Below the pieces are notes generated by a model that saw only the letters and a program-made list of their open reading frames with translations, was not told the origin of the DNA and made no database searches. Shown here in pieces: positions 21,090 to 34,116 of a stretch of 64,000 bases of DNA. Numbering within the stretch: position 1 is the stretch's first letter; each line of letters opens with the position of its first letter. The stretch comes from Rhyzopertha dominica. Lineage: Eukaryota; Arthropoda; Insecta; Coleoptera; Bostrichidae. Both the position numbers and the translations under genes were made by a program. The stretch lies in NCBI GenBank assembly GCA_025024175.1, contig QCXZ01000042.1, positions 7,767,501 to 7,831,500 of the forward strand, read 5' to 3'.

Positions 21090-21560
21090 GGTACCACGCG
21101 TTTAGTATTTTCCAATATTACCTTTTATGGAAAACAAGTNTTGGTNGATGTAACGACAGGGTAAAATTTAAATTACCAAAATTCCGCTTTAAATGCATTT
21201 CTACAATCAGTCCCGTAATTTGATTTTTTCATTTTTATAGCCTGCTATTCAATTTTAAAAACCCGTTCTGATTTAGGCGAATGATCCCAAGATAAAAGAC
21301 CATAAGTAATTCCAGAGTGTATTAAAGAGTAATAAGCCATTTTTAAAACATCATGTGATACGATAGTAGACAAGTTGTTAAATACAAAAACATATGTAGC
21401 AGTGGATAAAGCAATTTTGTCAGTATGCTCCACCCAGGTTAGGCCACTGTAAAGATGAAGGCTTAAAAACCTCACTGATATGCTTTTGCTAGTGACTGGT
21501 AAAGGTCGCAGAGAAAAACAGGAAAAAATAGATCCCTGGGGTACTTCGTATTCCAAGAGA
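21090..21560 (-). pseudogene. Non-LTR retrotransposon RT C-terminal relic
   Basis: The minus-strand frame from 21556 begins EVPQGSIFS (from GVPQGSxLGP) and, after an internal deletion, continues VRFLSLHLYSGLTWVEHTDKI, NNLSTIVSHDVLKMAYYSLI and ITYGLLSWDHSPKSERVFKI. These match the region after the YADD motif of jockey/CR1-like elements (LGLHLDSxLTWxxH, AYYSLFHSxLSYGLLxWG). A further segment, NYGTDCRNAFK (around 21200), matches the cysteine-containing tail. Stops and the missing YADD region make it dead. Confidence 0.75.
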
Positions 21561-22224
21561 AGTGATTTAGAATGATTCTTATTTGTATTTACTATTTGAT
21601 ACCTATTTTGTGACAGTCTAACATCAAAATGCCCTGTTTAGAAAAATTAAATAGTAACCTTTTGAGAAGAATATCACTAGAGACACAATCAAACAATTTG
21701 TTTTTCAAAAGCCCCAGTAATACAGTTACTTAAATTATAAACAGCCAAGTTGCATAGATGCAAACCTCACCATGTTGTCTAGAAGTAGACGGCTTTTATT
21801 CAAATTATACTCTTACGAGGAATACCTTTTTGTTGACAAAGTCCACGTCAAGTACATAAGAGACAAATTTAAAATTTTTACTGCGTATAGTTTACAATAT
21901 GTTAAATAACAATGCTCAAAATATTGCCTTTTTACTATTTGGCAATACTATAAGCGCAACTGAAACTTGTTTTTTTTATATTTCTGATTACCTCGGGTGA
22001 AATTACCCTACACTCATGTCATATTCATCCGTTTAGCTCCTGATGCACCATTTGCCCGTTTAATAACTTTGATCCAAGTACCCCCACTGAAAGTAGTATA
22101 AAGAGGTGATGTCTGGTGACCTGAGTGACTGTTCAAGGGGAACCTCTTGCTACCAGTTCATCTGCATAGTAATGGGTGGGTCATTAAAAATCATTTGGCT
22201 GGATATTTTCCATATTTATTGCTT

Positions 22225-22570
22225 TATTGAAAAAAATATACTTTACTATTGAACATGGAACATAACTTCATTCTGATGACTTCCATGGCTGGCTTTTCAG
22301 TATAACCCATACGATCAGTACATTTTTTACTACATGGAGCTGCACCAGTTTCGTCCTTAAGAGCTTTAATTATTTCTGGATAGCTAGAATAATAACACCT
22401 ATCTGTAAGAGATTTCCACAAATAATCCAACGGAGTCAAATTGCAGCTGCGAGGCGGTCAGCATTTCAGCTGATTATACGAGTTTCGAAAACAGTGCGCA
22501 AAAGATCGATGTGTGTTTCGGTTGTCTGCACTGTAGCAGTACGAGAACGAGTTGTTTTATCCAACAGCCA
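22225..22570 (-). pseudogene. IS630/mariner-like transposase C-terminal fragment
   Basis: Minus strand: THIDLLRTVFETRIIS, NADRPRSCNLTPLDYLW, then LTDRCYYSSYPEIIKALKDE and TDRMGY. This matches the conserved C-terminal block of insect IS630/Tc1-mariner transposases (ATIDLLRxxF...RIIS...WPPRSCDLTPLDYFLWGxxKDxCY), with CNLTPLDY containing the position of the third catalytic Asp. A stop sits in the ISxNAD region. The N-terminal half is absent. Confidence 0.75.
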
Positions 22571-22639
22571 TTAAGTTTCATAATCCTTTGAATAAAAACC
22601 TGAAAGAAAAGGTAAACCACAAAGAGAAAAATTGCCCTT

Positions 22640-22960
22640 TATTTCTTTTTTGTATTTCCGCTCTTGAAAATTTTCCCGATTGCATTCTGAATTCTCTGAA
22701 TCATGTAATTCCCAGTAGTTCGTGGTTTATGAAAACATTATCTTTCCCCATAAATAAAAGTCAAGCATCGTGATATCAGGGGATCTAGCTGGGTACGACA
22801 CCAACCTGCCGCTACCTATCCACCGATTTGGAAAATGTTGCTCCCAGTGTACAACAATGAGCTGGGCAACCATCATTCTTGAACCACATATCAAAACCTA
22901 GTTTGTTGTGATATGTCTTCGAGCAGTGGGGGTAAATTGTCTATTAAGAAATTAAAAAAT
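22640..22960 (-). pseudogene. IS630/mariner-like transposase fragment, second family
   Basis: Minus strand: DMWFKNDGCPAHC (from MWFQQDGAPAHY, holding the second catalytic Asp), then in another frame PARSPDITMLDFYLWGKIM near 22790-22740, a well-preserved C-terminal catalytic block, followed by a NELLDIxxLRxRI-like remnant. A frameshift separates the two. Sequence details differ from the neighbour at 22225-22570, so these are two separate insertions lying side by side in the same orientation. Confidence 0.75.
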
Positions 22961-24915
22961 TAAAAAAGAAAAAACAAGACTTTCTGGATAAGCATTTATA
23001 CCTTATAAATAGAGCGTTATTTTGTGAGCGGTATGACGCGATGAAAACAATAGCTCAGCAATTTCTTTTGAGAGTGCGACACAATGTCCATGAACTTATT
23101 ATATTACATATATCTAAGCTGTTCATTTCCAAGAACTTATGATAACTGTTGCAAATTTATGTCATCGCTAAACTCGTTCACTTTTTTGAACACGACACAC
23201 TTTGGTCAGGGGGTGAAGCCATAGATTATATTATTTGGCACCGTGTCTGTGGGCTTTCCTATGATATATAGAGCGACCCGGATTCCAGTTCACCCAGTTT
23301 CAAAGTTTTAACACTAAATGGATTACGTTAAATTTATGTAATCAATGTATAACGAAAAATGCGGCTATAGCACAGTTAAAGTGGCATCAACTGTTATTAA
23401 ATAGAGTAAACAATGATTCAATTGTATCTACGCTTTATACTGAAGGTAATAAAACCTGGCATTTATTTGCTCATTTGCAATAAAAATAACTACGATGCAT
23501 CAGATTAGGTGTCATTCACATGCACATTATGATCCCCGTATATCTTGAATTCATCAAAGTTAACATCGTATCTGTGTCAAATGCGTTCATATTTCAATGA
23601 TAATAGACACACAGACATGTCGATTGATTCATAGTGTGCATTCTAAAGAGGATTTCGCTTCAGCGCTATACTGAAATGTATATAGACAGGTGGTGAATGA
23701 TGGGGCTATCACGGTATGTTATGATTCGCAAGATATCGAAGCACTGGCATATCTTCTAACTATAGCATTAAGTTAATTTAATCTTCGTAGGTACGATGAG
23801 AGAGCAGTTGAAGAATAGTTAAAAGAGGCCGACATCCACTCCTCTAAATGCCTGAAACAATTTGCAAGAATCAAAACAGCAAATAAATTTGCTTACTATT
23901 GCAACGCAAATATATGTCTAAAAAATCATTGATTTGAGTAACCTTCAGTATCGCTCTAATGTCATAAATGGAAAAGTAAAAACCGAGGTTCATTATTTAT
24001 ATTATTTTGCATAATGATAGACAACAATTAAGGTATTTTAACTTTCGTTTTTTGAGCTGGAATGTTACAGTTACGTTTTCTCCTTATGATTATTATGTCG
24101 TTTTTGATGGCACGTAAGATCTTTCTTTTATTATTATTTTGTTTATTAGGAGGCATTGAGAAATGTACATATCTGCATTATTGCCTTAAGTTTGTAACGA
24201 TGAATATTGATCCTTTGTTATAAAAGCTGTTAATGAAATGATACACTCTTTTTATTTGTTTATGCATGATTTGGGTCCTTTCTTATTCAAACTTTTCATG
24301 ATTTTGTTTGGCTCCGCTGCAATCTCTGGGTGGGGGAGATAGCTTTTTATTGGCTAGAAAATCGATCATGTATAGTTTTCTTTAACTCAATCTCATCATG
24401 TTTTTCAACTTCTTGCTCATCAATTCTTTAGATCATTCATAAGTAACGTTCTCGAGAGCACAGTTAAAGAGTAGAGTTCAGAGCCTATTTCATTGCTTTA
24501 CTGTGGTCTTTATTGCAAAAGCTTTTGATATATCACCCCTAAATTTCAATTTTCCAGGTGGTGTTAGTATGATTTTGTTGTCTGGTTCTAATCAGTTTAA
24601 TGGGGTTATTTGGAAAATTCAGATGCTTTTGAATTTTACTCAGATCACCACAAATTTTATGCTACATAGCTTGAAATACAGTGTGCACACCCCTTGTGTC
24701 TATGTATAGCTAACTTTATTATATGAAAAGCTAAGTATTAGGTTAAATAGAGACAAAGTTGCTAAACTCAACGCTAAATAATAATACGATTTCAAATTAA
24801 AGTTATCTGCAACAGTGAGATTAGAATTACCCAAAAACATTGTACGGGCATTTTTTAAAATATTTTTAATTTCATATACACTTTTAGTTGACTATAACTA
24901 TAACATAAATGAGCT

Positions 24916-24938
24916 TCATCACCATCATCATCATCATC
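24916..24938. repeat. Short (CAT)n microsatellite
   Basis: About seven ATC/CAT trinucleotides with one interruption, in an AT-rich non-coding stretch. The flanking DNA from 23000 to 25130 holds nothing else I can support. Confidence 0.6.
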
Positions 24939-25137
24939 AGAAATGTAAATTAGATAACGACAATAATATAATCTAATAATAATAATCTACTAAAGTAAAT
25001 ATTCAAATAAACCGCCAATCTGTTCTATTTGTAGATACTTCAATATCCCGATGACATAACTTATCCAGGTAACTCCGATATTCTGCTATAATTCACCAAT
25101 GTTTTTGACCTAACTTAATAAATTTTAGTTTTTATAG

Positions 25138-25332
25138 CTCCCAAAGAAAATGTCAAACACATACGAATCTGGTGAGCGAGTTGGGCATACTACAGGTCTT
25201 AGTATACCAATACATTGTTCATTAAAAACTTCATTTAAATGACTCTTGACCAACACAGTATTGAGGGGCGGTGCACCGTCTTCCTAAAACCAGATGTTTT
25301 TTGAACTCGCCAGTGGAATGTCATCCATACAA
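25138..25332 (-). pseudogene. IS630/mariner-like transposase fragment
   Basis: Minus strand: DDIPLASSKNIWF, stop, EDGAPPLNTVLVKSHLNEVF, then RPVVCPTRSPDSYVFDIFFG. This matches MWFQQDGAPPHxxxxVRxYLNExF...GPxxWPARSPDLTPLDFFLWG of the insect transposases that carry a DUF4817-type N-terminus. The first Gln of QQDG is TAG. Catalytic region only; ends not found. Confidence 0.78.
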
Positions 25333-25449
25333 TTTGGAAATTATCTTTAAAAAAATTTCTATTGTTCTAAATCAACAACTGTCAATAAAAAAACGGTTTT
25401 TGTAGATTTTAAATTTAATCCGTCAGTAAAATACTAAGGACCGGTTACA

Positions 25450-26560
25450 CAAACGTGGATTTTTAATACAACCCTGCAGTTGTTGCTTAGCAATGTCATT
25501 AATCCGTTATTCTGATTATTATTGCTATAGCAACGATAGTGGGTTAAACTCTGGTCAAATTTGATCCANGTTGAGTAAGAGTTACATAACGATGAATGTC
25601 AAGATGTCAGTGATGATTACAAGCTTCCGAAATAGGGAAAAATATATCTGAAATAGAAACTATATAAAAATGAAAGAAAGGAAGAATGTTTTTTTGCAAT
25701 TCTAAAAGAAGTTCAAACGAAAAAGTTACAAGATTGAGAGGAATCGACTTCGTTTTTTCTCCACAACTCAAAAACTGTTGCACATACCTTAGCCTTTTGT
25801 GTGTTCCTAGATTATTGTCTGTAAAAGTAAATATATTTGATGCCGAATCAAGTAAACTGTGTTAGATCTAAAAGTTTAAATTAGCCGCAAATTGTTACAA
25901 TCTACAGTAAATGTGAAAATGCAACAAAGCTATTTTGATTAGATATGTCTTCTAACTACTGAAGAGGGCAGTTTTAAAAGCCCTATAAACTTGTGGAGAT
26001 AGCCAGATGACCAGTATTTAAAATATTGCATTCAATACTTTATATGAACAGATTTCAAGAAAAAATAATGTAGTTGCATACAGAGAATGTAGAACCGAGT
26101 AAAAATAACAGGCATGGAAGGTAGTTTTGTTCCAAGCTGCAATAATACATATTACCTACTGATATAATTTAATAAATGAAAAACTTGAAACTCTAAGAAG
26201 AAAAATAAACCTACTGTTATGCAGTGTTTAATAGTTTTTTTCTGTATTTCGTTATTTCAAATGCTTACTATCGAAAGTAGCCATATTAAAAACCCCACCT
26301 CAGTACTTGTGTTTGTTCCAGTTAACAATCATTGTCACCCTATTTACTGTTGACATTGACATAATAATATGTAGAGGGTAAAATGTAAGCAATAATATTT
26401 TGTAAAGCTTCTCATCTCTGTAAATTGAGAGCTTTATCTACATCTATTTTCAATATTCATTTTCTTTGAATAGATTTAATTCCCCTTTTATTTCATAATT
26501 TTCTTATACGATAATTTGATGGTCGGATATAGATGTTTAAAAATTAGAGCATACCATAAA
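25450..26560. other. AT-rich DNA, no gene recognised
   Basis: No coding or repeat structure beyond low-complexity AT tracts. One N at 25569. Confidence 0.5.
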
Positions 26561-26569
26561 ACAGGTGAA

Positions 26570-26930
26570 ACTTTTCGATGTTGATCCAAAGGTAGCTACC
26601 ACGCTTCCTATTGATGCTATTACACGTAATCTGCATTTTGATCGGCCCAATTCAACCAGTTTCTATCGGCTCGATCCGTTAATCGGCGAGACGGAGCGTC
26701 TCCATCGCTTTGATTCGGCGTCTATCAGCATAACTGACCTTTCGTTACCGCTTGTGCTTATTACGTTTACATCCAACTTATGTTTATGTCGCCTAGCAGT
26801 TAACGGAGTTAATGAAAATGTCAAGGAAAGATCAATTAGCGGACCCCATTCGTGCGATGCACATCGTTTTCGTCGGTATCTTTGATAGGTTTTTACGCTG
26901 TGAACGAAAAGATCCCGAGGAAGGACCAAA
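26570..26930. promoter_or_regulatory. CpG-rich island, possible regulatory element
   Basis: CpG-dense stretch, clearest at 26620-26740 and 26850-26930, overlapping open frames on both strands (26565-26885 plus, 26663-26929 minus) that resemble no protein. Open frames on both strands are expected from composition. Candidate conserved non-coding element. Confidence 0.3.
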
Positions 26931-26939
26931 CTTAATTCT

Positions 26940-29040
26940 GAAGTTTTGGGACTGGGCTAAGTAGCTGTTGATTAAATGAACTTAGGGAATGAGTTTTTTC
27001 GGGATTTGCAATCTTATAATAAACTATTTTCTTTACTATTTGTCAAGAAAAATATCATCAAACTTTCTCAAGAGCTTTCAATAAACGATTACAAACTTGT
27101 ATAGAAAGCGATTTCAGTACAATCATATTATCATTTGAAAATTATATTTTTATAATCTAAAAATAAAATTCAGTTTAATACTTCATTTTAGAATTCATTT
27201 AGTTGATGTTTCAGATGCACTGTTATCATTTGTTGCAAAAAATATACAATTCTATATATTATATACGAGTATTGATTGCTAAAGCAAGGAGATCATTTTG
27301 AAGGGATGAAGGATGTCACTTTCCAACTCAGTAGCAATGTTTAAAAGAGAACCAAATGCAAATATTTTTGACTGGTGGGTTCTCAGACAAGGAAAAATAC
27401 GGATACGTAACTAAGCGTTTGTCGCATATACCGAAAGTGATTCCGAAAAACGAATGGCCACCATTTTAACGGAGCCTGGCAACCGTGGTAGATTTTGCTC
27501 GATATTAAAAGGTTTTTCCCAAACAGAGGTAGTGGTGTATCATGGTTTTGACCCTTTATAATTTAAATAACTTAGAAATATGATTTAATTCGGGTGAACT
27601 GGGTGAACGATATAAAAGTTTGCACAAAAATAATAACGCTCTACAGTTTCATTACAATATTACTTATGTTATTTCTATATTTTTAACTACTCACTTGCCA
27701 AATTTCAACAAAGATAGCGTCAGTTTCATATTCAATCGAAGTTTCTTTTAAAAATTTCCAGATAACTAGCTCAACTAACCAACACTACAAAATTCGGATA
27801 AACCTTCATTTAAATTTGCTAGTAATAATGTACATTTACCAATATCTATGGGGTATATTAATTTCTTCTGTTAATCCACTCAGTATTGTTTTGTTATAAA
27901 TGAGATTTAGTTATTATTAGTATGATTAATAACAAAGTCCACCCTATTAGTAGTATCTCAAGGCTAAAAAGTAATTTTCAATGCTAAAACTACAGGCTTT
28001 TTTATGTAGTGCAGTATGTGAGTAAAACAAGATAAGTGTTGGCGTTTGTTCAAGTTTGGGAAACTGAAATTTTAGAATCCTGTTATGGTAAAAATCGACA
28101 CGCGTTATTTTGCTGGGAAAAAAATCAACACACATTCTGATTTATGTTCACTGGAATTTAATCTTAATCCTCCGTATAATATCATCGTAATATCTTATCA
28201 CTTATTCTGCTGACGAATTATTTACGACAGTCCAAATGTCCAAATACGAACTTTTTCCCTGACAAATATCGATTTTACATCCAATAACGAAAGTACGAAA
28301 GCAACTGCCTGTCGATTGGAGAATATATTACAACTTTTTCTCAAATTGATAAGGCTTAGGAAAACTACAACGATTTCTTTTTCTTCAAGGAGCCATGTAG
28401 TGTTTTGCATTCTGTGATAAATTGTACTTGACGGTGCCAACTTTTTGTTGGATGTTAGATTTCTCGAGTCGACAGCTTGCCCTTGAAAGCAAATTACTTC
28501 CTATTTAAGTACTTAACATGCGTTTAGTTTGTTTAATGAAACGTTTTAACAGGTTTCCTTTTTCTGCTCCTAGTTTACAGTGTTTCAAAGAACAAAATCT
28601 TGAATGTCGAGGTGAAAAATCAATATTTGTCAATATTTGGATGAATAACGTACACTTACTTTGGTGTGGTGTAGATATCTCAGTAGCAAAATGCTGCAAA
28701 ATTTAATTTCTATGCTATGTTTTTGTTATTCAAAAGTTTGGTGGCTAAAGAGATTATCAATTAAATATTGTAAATTATATTAGAAAGAAAAATGCGCACA
28801 GCTATACAGTCTTTTATTACCCCGCAAATTTAGAAATTTATCTAAAAGTGATTTTTAACTGTATTTTTAAAAGTACATGCCATTGTGTTTTTTCTTCCTT
28901 AGAATGACTAGGTTGCTTTAATCTGCATACCAGGAAATATTCTAGTTCATCTTCATAGCTAGCATTTTGCATAGCTAAGTTTGTCATTCGTTTTTTATTT
29001 ATTGATTAATTTCATTCATTATTCATTCCCCATTTCCAAT
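26940..29040. other. AT-rich DNA, no gene recognised
   Basis: No supportable gene. An opposed pair of ~63-codon frames at 28505-28706 overlaps itself on the two strands and has no similarity. A GGGTGAACTGGGTGAAC string near 27590 recalls, in inverted form, CAGTTCACCCAG near 23290; this may be a shared transposon end but is too short to assign. Confidence 0.45.
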
Positions 29041-29043
29041 TTT

Positions 29044-29262
29044 GAACTGTAATACTACCACGTAAGGCTTAGGTACAGAGTCTTTAGCAAAATAGAGTCC
29101 AATGTTTTCATATCTAGATACAGCAAACCAAATGGTAATTCAGGCACTGTGAGCTACTTTCTCTACAATCGCTTGTGAACGTTTCAATTTAAGAAGCCAA
29201 ATTGTTTGTCAATTGATGTAACCGCTAAGGTGAATGCGACTTTCGCCAAACCATACGGTTTT
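29044..29262 (-). pseudogene. IS630/mariner-like transposase fragment
   Basis: Minus strand from about 29262: VWFGESRIHLSGYIN, stop, QTIWLL, then ITIWFAVSRYENIGLYFAKD. This follows the family pattern VWFSDEAHFHLNGYVNxQNxRxW...KVTVWCAISxxGIIGPYFFED, the first catalytic Asp region (SDE is degraded to GES). Stops interrupt the frame. A decayed central segment of another copy. Confidence 0.7.
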
Positions 29263-29269
29263 CAAGAAA

Positions 29270-30450
29270 TTGTGGCCCTTTTACACTACTTTCAACACTG
29301 GTGTACAGTAAACTTTGCTTTCGCGTTTAGCAGCGGCGTTTAGTCGCCCAATTCAACCTTATATGGATAACCACCACCAGTACATTTTAATAGTCGACGT
29401 GTGGATATTTCACTCTCGAGAATTAATATCAAAAGAACCCTGGCGCTGACATAGTGCACTATCTGTGCTATGATATTTCTTATTACCTGATGCTAAAATT
29501 ACCGATTTTTAGACTCTTCTCAAACTTGGATTATTATTTCGTCTGTTTCCCATGACCGAAATAATGCTCTACAATTTCATTTCATTTCTCAGCCGTAAGA
29601 GCAGTATTCAAGTGTAATGTTAATAATAATATATAGTATGTTATACATCTGGATTTGTTGATGACCACATGCAACAGAAGCTTCTGTTTCGATTTTTAAC
29701 GTTGACTAGGGACAAATTCTAGTAAAATCACAAAACAGGTCGATTTCATTTAGGAGGGGATGTACATCTTTAAATACCTTCATAACCCTTCAAACAATCA
29801 TCTCCAGTTCTTTGGTATGTTGTACAACATTCTCAGTAAAGCTTCTCAATGGGACATTAACTTCTTCAGTCTCTTCCACTTCTAGTAAGCCTGGACTTCC
29901 CTTATAAGGCCAAGGATTTAATACTTTAAGGGAGACTGTAGGATAATCAGAGTAATAATTCTTCACTAGCGTCACGAACCTCCTTGATATTCCTGTCTCT
30001 ACAACGTCCCTACACATTAGCATTTCCTGTTTGTTGTGTGGGTTGTCGATTATAGGTAGGAACCCCCAAGAAGAAGTTTGCCAAGAGCCTTCCGCATTTT
30101 CGCATATTAATGTTTGAGGAAATCCAAGCTGATTTTAGCTCCCTGTAGATGGTGTGATCGAACACAGTCGAGGTTTCTGGGTTTTTGGTGTCTCAAGGTG
30201 TAGATGTTTTGGAGGCAGTATCTATCATTTGAAGTTGTGAAAACAATCCTTTAGGGAAGAGGGGTCATGTAACACCTCATTTTCAAAGTATTTTAATGCG
30301 TCTTTAAAAATGTACCGTAATGTTTAAAAAAATAATTTTTATCAAACGCTGTTTGTGAAATTACATCAGGCTTCAACTGACAAAATTTTCTAAATTAGTA
30401 TGCATCGNACATTGAAATAAAGCTGACCGTTGACATTTTCATAAAGGAAA
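29270..30450. other. No gene recognised; one unassigned 78-codon frame
   Basis: A minus-strand frame at 29790-30023 includes GISRRFVTLVKNYYSDY, faintly like the RT stretch GIPxKxIxLIKxxY of non-LTR elements, but the flanks do not continue the match. Left unassigned. Confidence 0.35.
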
Positions 30451-30452
30451 AA

Positions 30453-30592
30453 AGGATCTAATATCCCAGCGCACACATAAAGTTTCTCGCATCAAATAGA
30501 GATTAACATCGCTCCAGTATCTGCAATTATGCCGATTAACATGGCTATTTAGGAAAGACGTAGACTCGTCTGAAAGGCGAGTATTGTAATGG
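30453..30592 (-). pseudogene. IS630/mariner-like transposase fragment
   Basis: Minus strand, one open frame of ~46 codons: RLSDESTSFLNSHVNRHNCR, then YWSDVNLYLMRETL. This is a close match to the family block FSDExxFxNxGxVNRHNCRYWSxxNPHWMRE around the first catalytic Asp (SDE preserved). No other part of the transposase was found next to it. Confidence 0.8.
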
Positions 30593-31299
30593 AAGCCTGG
30601 TTAAGTATTTACAGAATTTCAACCATCTGTTAATTCATGTTGTGTCAAATGAATTTTGAAAGAAAAAGAGAATCCTTAGGACTAATGATATGTCAACTTA
30701 AAAAAACATGCGATACCTTTTAAACAGACTGTATTTTCCTTGAAAACAACATAACCCAAAACATCGACAGATGAAGCGTCAGTAACAACTTAGACGTGTT
30801 TATCTTTCAGATTCTGAACCGATCCAGCCTGCCCAAGTTTTTTATGTAAATTCCAAGATGTATTTGTGATTGGTAGGTTCTAGCACAGCTGTTATTTTTT
30901 TTTGTAAATAACGCTATAAAAATGGAATATCGATTAAATTGTTTTAGTTTTTAATGCATTAAGAAATCCAGTCATATATATTTACAAGCCAGGTTCTTTT
31001 TCCCAAGACTTGTCACGTTTTTATCGTAAGCTCAACGTTCAGTTATTTGTACACAGTAGGTATGAGTTACGCTATTAATTAAACTTATTTGTTACTGTGT
31101 TTTGTAGTTTTTATTAAAGTCTAAAAATAGTGTGCTGTATAAGTTGCATTAGTAAAAAGTTACACCATTATTGTTATTTTAGTACCAGGAAGCAATAAGC
31201 AATTCCCTACTAATTAATTCGACTACCTGCATCCTACAGTTATATTTTCTTGAGCAAAATTGTTAGATAACGAATGCTCAATAGTATCCTGGAGATCAT

Positions 31300-31530
31300 A
31301 ATTAATTTCAAGTTCGTCTGCACTCAGCGCTGATGTAATCGACACTAAGTCGCATTTCAAGGAAGCAGCATTCATTGAGACGCTTTGTCCACAGCCAGTT
31401 CGATGTTATTTTTGAGTGCGGATGGCATTGAGCCGATCCAAAGAATTCTGTGTGGCGTCCAGCCTGAATTATTATTTATAAAGCGGGCGTGCGCCTTTTG
31501 GGCGCAATATATTTGTGTTTCAGAGCTTGC
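31300..31530. promoter_or_regulatory. CpG-rich island, possible regulatory element
   Basis: Moderately CpG-rich, complex sequence with blocks such as AGCGCTGATG, GTGCGGATGGCATTGAGCC and GCGGGCGTGCGCC, bordered by AT-rich DNA. Candidate conserved non-coding element. Confidence 0.28.
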
Positions 31531-32289
31531 TGGATTAGATTACTGGGTGTGAATGCCGCGCTTCCTAGGTTTTTATACGAGTTATTTGCTAGCCAGGTGG
31601 ATTATTAATAAAATAGTGAGGTTTGCCAGAATTTGTAGCTCCATTTTTTTCAAATAATGTGTTCCTTCTGGAAATAAATGTATCAATAGCATACGTCTGT
31701 AAAATGTTATTTATACACTCTACTTTTTCTGCTAAAGGCCGTTTATGGCAAGAGGAAACTTCTTCAACACTTTCACGCAATGTGTTGGTTTACCTAAAAT
31801 GGTGCATACATCATTTCCGGTTGTCAGTCCAATACCTGTTGATTGATTTACTCTCATTTACATTATTTGTATGTTTTAGTAATCCAGATATACTTCAGGC
31901 ATGTTTTGGAGCATACCTGTAAAATTGCTTGCTATGTGTGGTATCTTATGTCTAGTGGAACGCAAGATAATGTACTCTTATTTCGAGTAAATCACTCTTT
32001 TTGATTTTGCAGCGATTACACTCAAGGCTTAATGTTGTATAAAGTGTCCCCCAAGGGAGTGCCTTGGGGCCGCATGTAACTTCTATACATTTTTTAAATT
32101 TGCAAATTACACAATTCCAGCGGTTTCTAATTTGTACTGGGAGAATGCCGCATCCAAAATACCGTAAAGTGCCATTTTTATCAGTTTCCGTTTCGTCAAC
32201 TGATGGAAGTTTAAGTGCTTTGCCTCTAATCTTCATTTAGCACGGTGCTGGTTCATCAACTGGATGTTCACTTCCAACATGTTTTAGAA

Positions 32290-32782
32290 ATTTGTAATAA
32301 CGATGATAAAATATGCTACTTTAAAGCCAAAAATGGGATTTTTACAATGTAAGCAATCGGATTTTTTGACAATTGTTCCAAAGGTATTATTATACCGCCA
32401 GACAAAGACGATGTCAGAACACTGAATTACTTTTCCAAAAATCCTTTAAGAACACTTAAGAGAAACACAATTACCAGACCATAAGTAATCAACTGATCAA
32501 CGCTACAGTTGATGAATCCAGAACTGATGAAATGGACATTGAACTAAAACATTTTAGTTCACTACGGAAAAATTTATTACCACTTAACATTAGTAAAACT
32601 AAGAGAAGGATCATTACAAAGTAAAATAAGCGTGAGGATGGTGACGATTCAACTTTAAAAACTAATAATAATAATAATATTGAAATTTCAAGGAAGTTAA
32701 ATATTTTACCACTGATAATGTGCTCCATTTTAAATCTCACGCCAAGAACAGATAAAAAATTAAAAACCAATAATTATTTTTG
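32290..32782 (+). other. Interrupted coding-like stretch, unrecognised
   Basis: Two neighbouring plus-strand frames read like decayed protein. One has DDKICYFKAKNGIFT, stop, then PPDKDDVRTLNYFSKNPLR; the next has INATVDESRTDEMDIELKHF, one stop, then an Asn-rich run and LNILPLIMCSILNLTPRTD. Stops break both. I do not recognise the protein. It could be an old transposon or retrocopy, or chance. Confidence 0.25.
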
Positions 32783-33540
32783 AGACTAACTGTGTGAATG
32801 TTGAAGCAGAATAACTACTTATACAGTACAATTATTGTTCAACAGCATTTTGACTAAGTACGTTTAGCATACTAATTCATAGAGTCAAGTAGGTTGATGT
32901 TTCTATGAGCTCCTTGAATTGATTTTTTATTTGTACTACTCGATATCAAACATCTTCTAAAGGTTTTCTGCTTGATTTCAAATTATATTTTTCGTGGTAA
33001 AGAACGTCAGTGATATGCGTATTTGGTGCATAGTGGTCAAAAACCCACAGCAATAGTTTTGCAGCGTCATCCGTATTTATTTGACAATTTTGAAAAAAAT
33101 TACAATATAATAACTTTTAAAGCGATGATGCAAAAAAGTATGTCAGCATTTCAAGTTATTAATTAAACCATTCATATTACTTCATATGGATAAGTCCTTT
33201 AAACACTGTCGTTGTAATTTTAAACATAAATATGCTGTTGAACAAATTACAATACGGGCGTATGATCTTGACAATAAACCGGAATGGGACGTCAAATAGT
33301 GATGCCTAGGTATAAGGTAAAAGCGTTTTGCAATACAAACTGGTAAAAGATATTGAAAAAGGTCACTTATTCACTGTATTCACAAAAAATTTCCCACAAA
33401 TAGAAATGTTCGGTTTATTTAAGAAGGAAATAGGACAAATATACGACAGATTCTCCAGCTTAGTCCTGAAGTTTTTAGGGCTGCACTCATCATTATAAGA
33501 CCTCATAATAGATTGAGTAATAAATCCATTAGAACCCTTA

Positions 33541-34116
33541 TACAGGATGTTTCACGAATGATAATGACCCTGACGAAATTAAAAATGCAACTCAAAATAC
33601 ATTTGCAGAGGTAACATTGATAATTGTTCATCGTCTTAAAAAACATAGAACGTAGAGAGCTGTATAAATTTGTAAATTTGGACATAAACTTCAATCATTT
33701 GCTTTAAGTAAATTAGGTATTGTAAATAAAATTTTATGAGACTATCCTTTGACTTATATGGGGATTTTTGTCAATCATTTCCAATTTGTCCTTAAAGTTA
33801 ATTCAATTCTCTTGAAAATTGTATCGGCAGGAGTTCCTTCTATTTGGAAAACGTTGTCTGTATAAACGGGCAGCAGCGGAAGCATTTTTCTTGCATTCGC
33901 CATAAATCAAAATCATATCTGTTTTTTCATCATTTGAATACATTTTGACTTTTAATAAATACAGTGAAAGGAACCATAGCGCATAGCCGTCATGGATTCC
34001 CAATTTATTTTTAAAATAATACCATTATGTATTGGCTATACATTGGCTATGAGAATGTATTATGGGTTGTATTTTTAATTTCGTCAGGATTATTATCATT
34101 TGTGAAACATCCTGTA
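33541..34116. mobile_element. 576-bp TIR DNA transposon derivative
   Basis: Terminal inverted repeats of about 50 bp (33541-33592 and 34064-34116) begin TACAGGATGTTTCA and differ at a few bases. TA lies on both sides (33539-33540 and 34117-34118), the target duplication expected for IS630/Tc1/mariner transposons. Inside is a truncated transposase N-terminus (33803-33943). This looks like an internal-deletion derivative of an autonomous element of the DUF4817-type family whose catalytic fragments occur elsewhere in the window. Confidence 0.82.
33803..33943 (-). pseudogene. DUF4817-type helix-turn-helix fragment of a transposase
   Basis: Reads MYSNDEKTDMILIYGECKKN, then ASAAARLYRQRFPNRRNSCR, the characteristic N-terminal DNA-binding block (YSNEEKTDMLLIYGECxxNAxxAARLYxxRFPNRRHPSR) of a large insect transposase family. 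It stops soon after at QEN, TGA. The catalytic domain is absent, so the protein cannot transpose. Whether the short product is made is unknown. Confidence 0.85.

Noticed and set aside
31952..32236. 94-codon minus-strand frame with several Cys
   Set aside because: The Cys spacing suggests a zinc-binding domain at first sight but fits no pattern I know, and flanks give no exon signals. Left unannotated.
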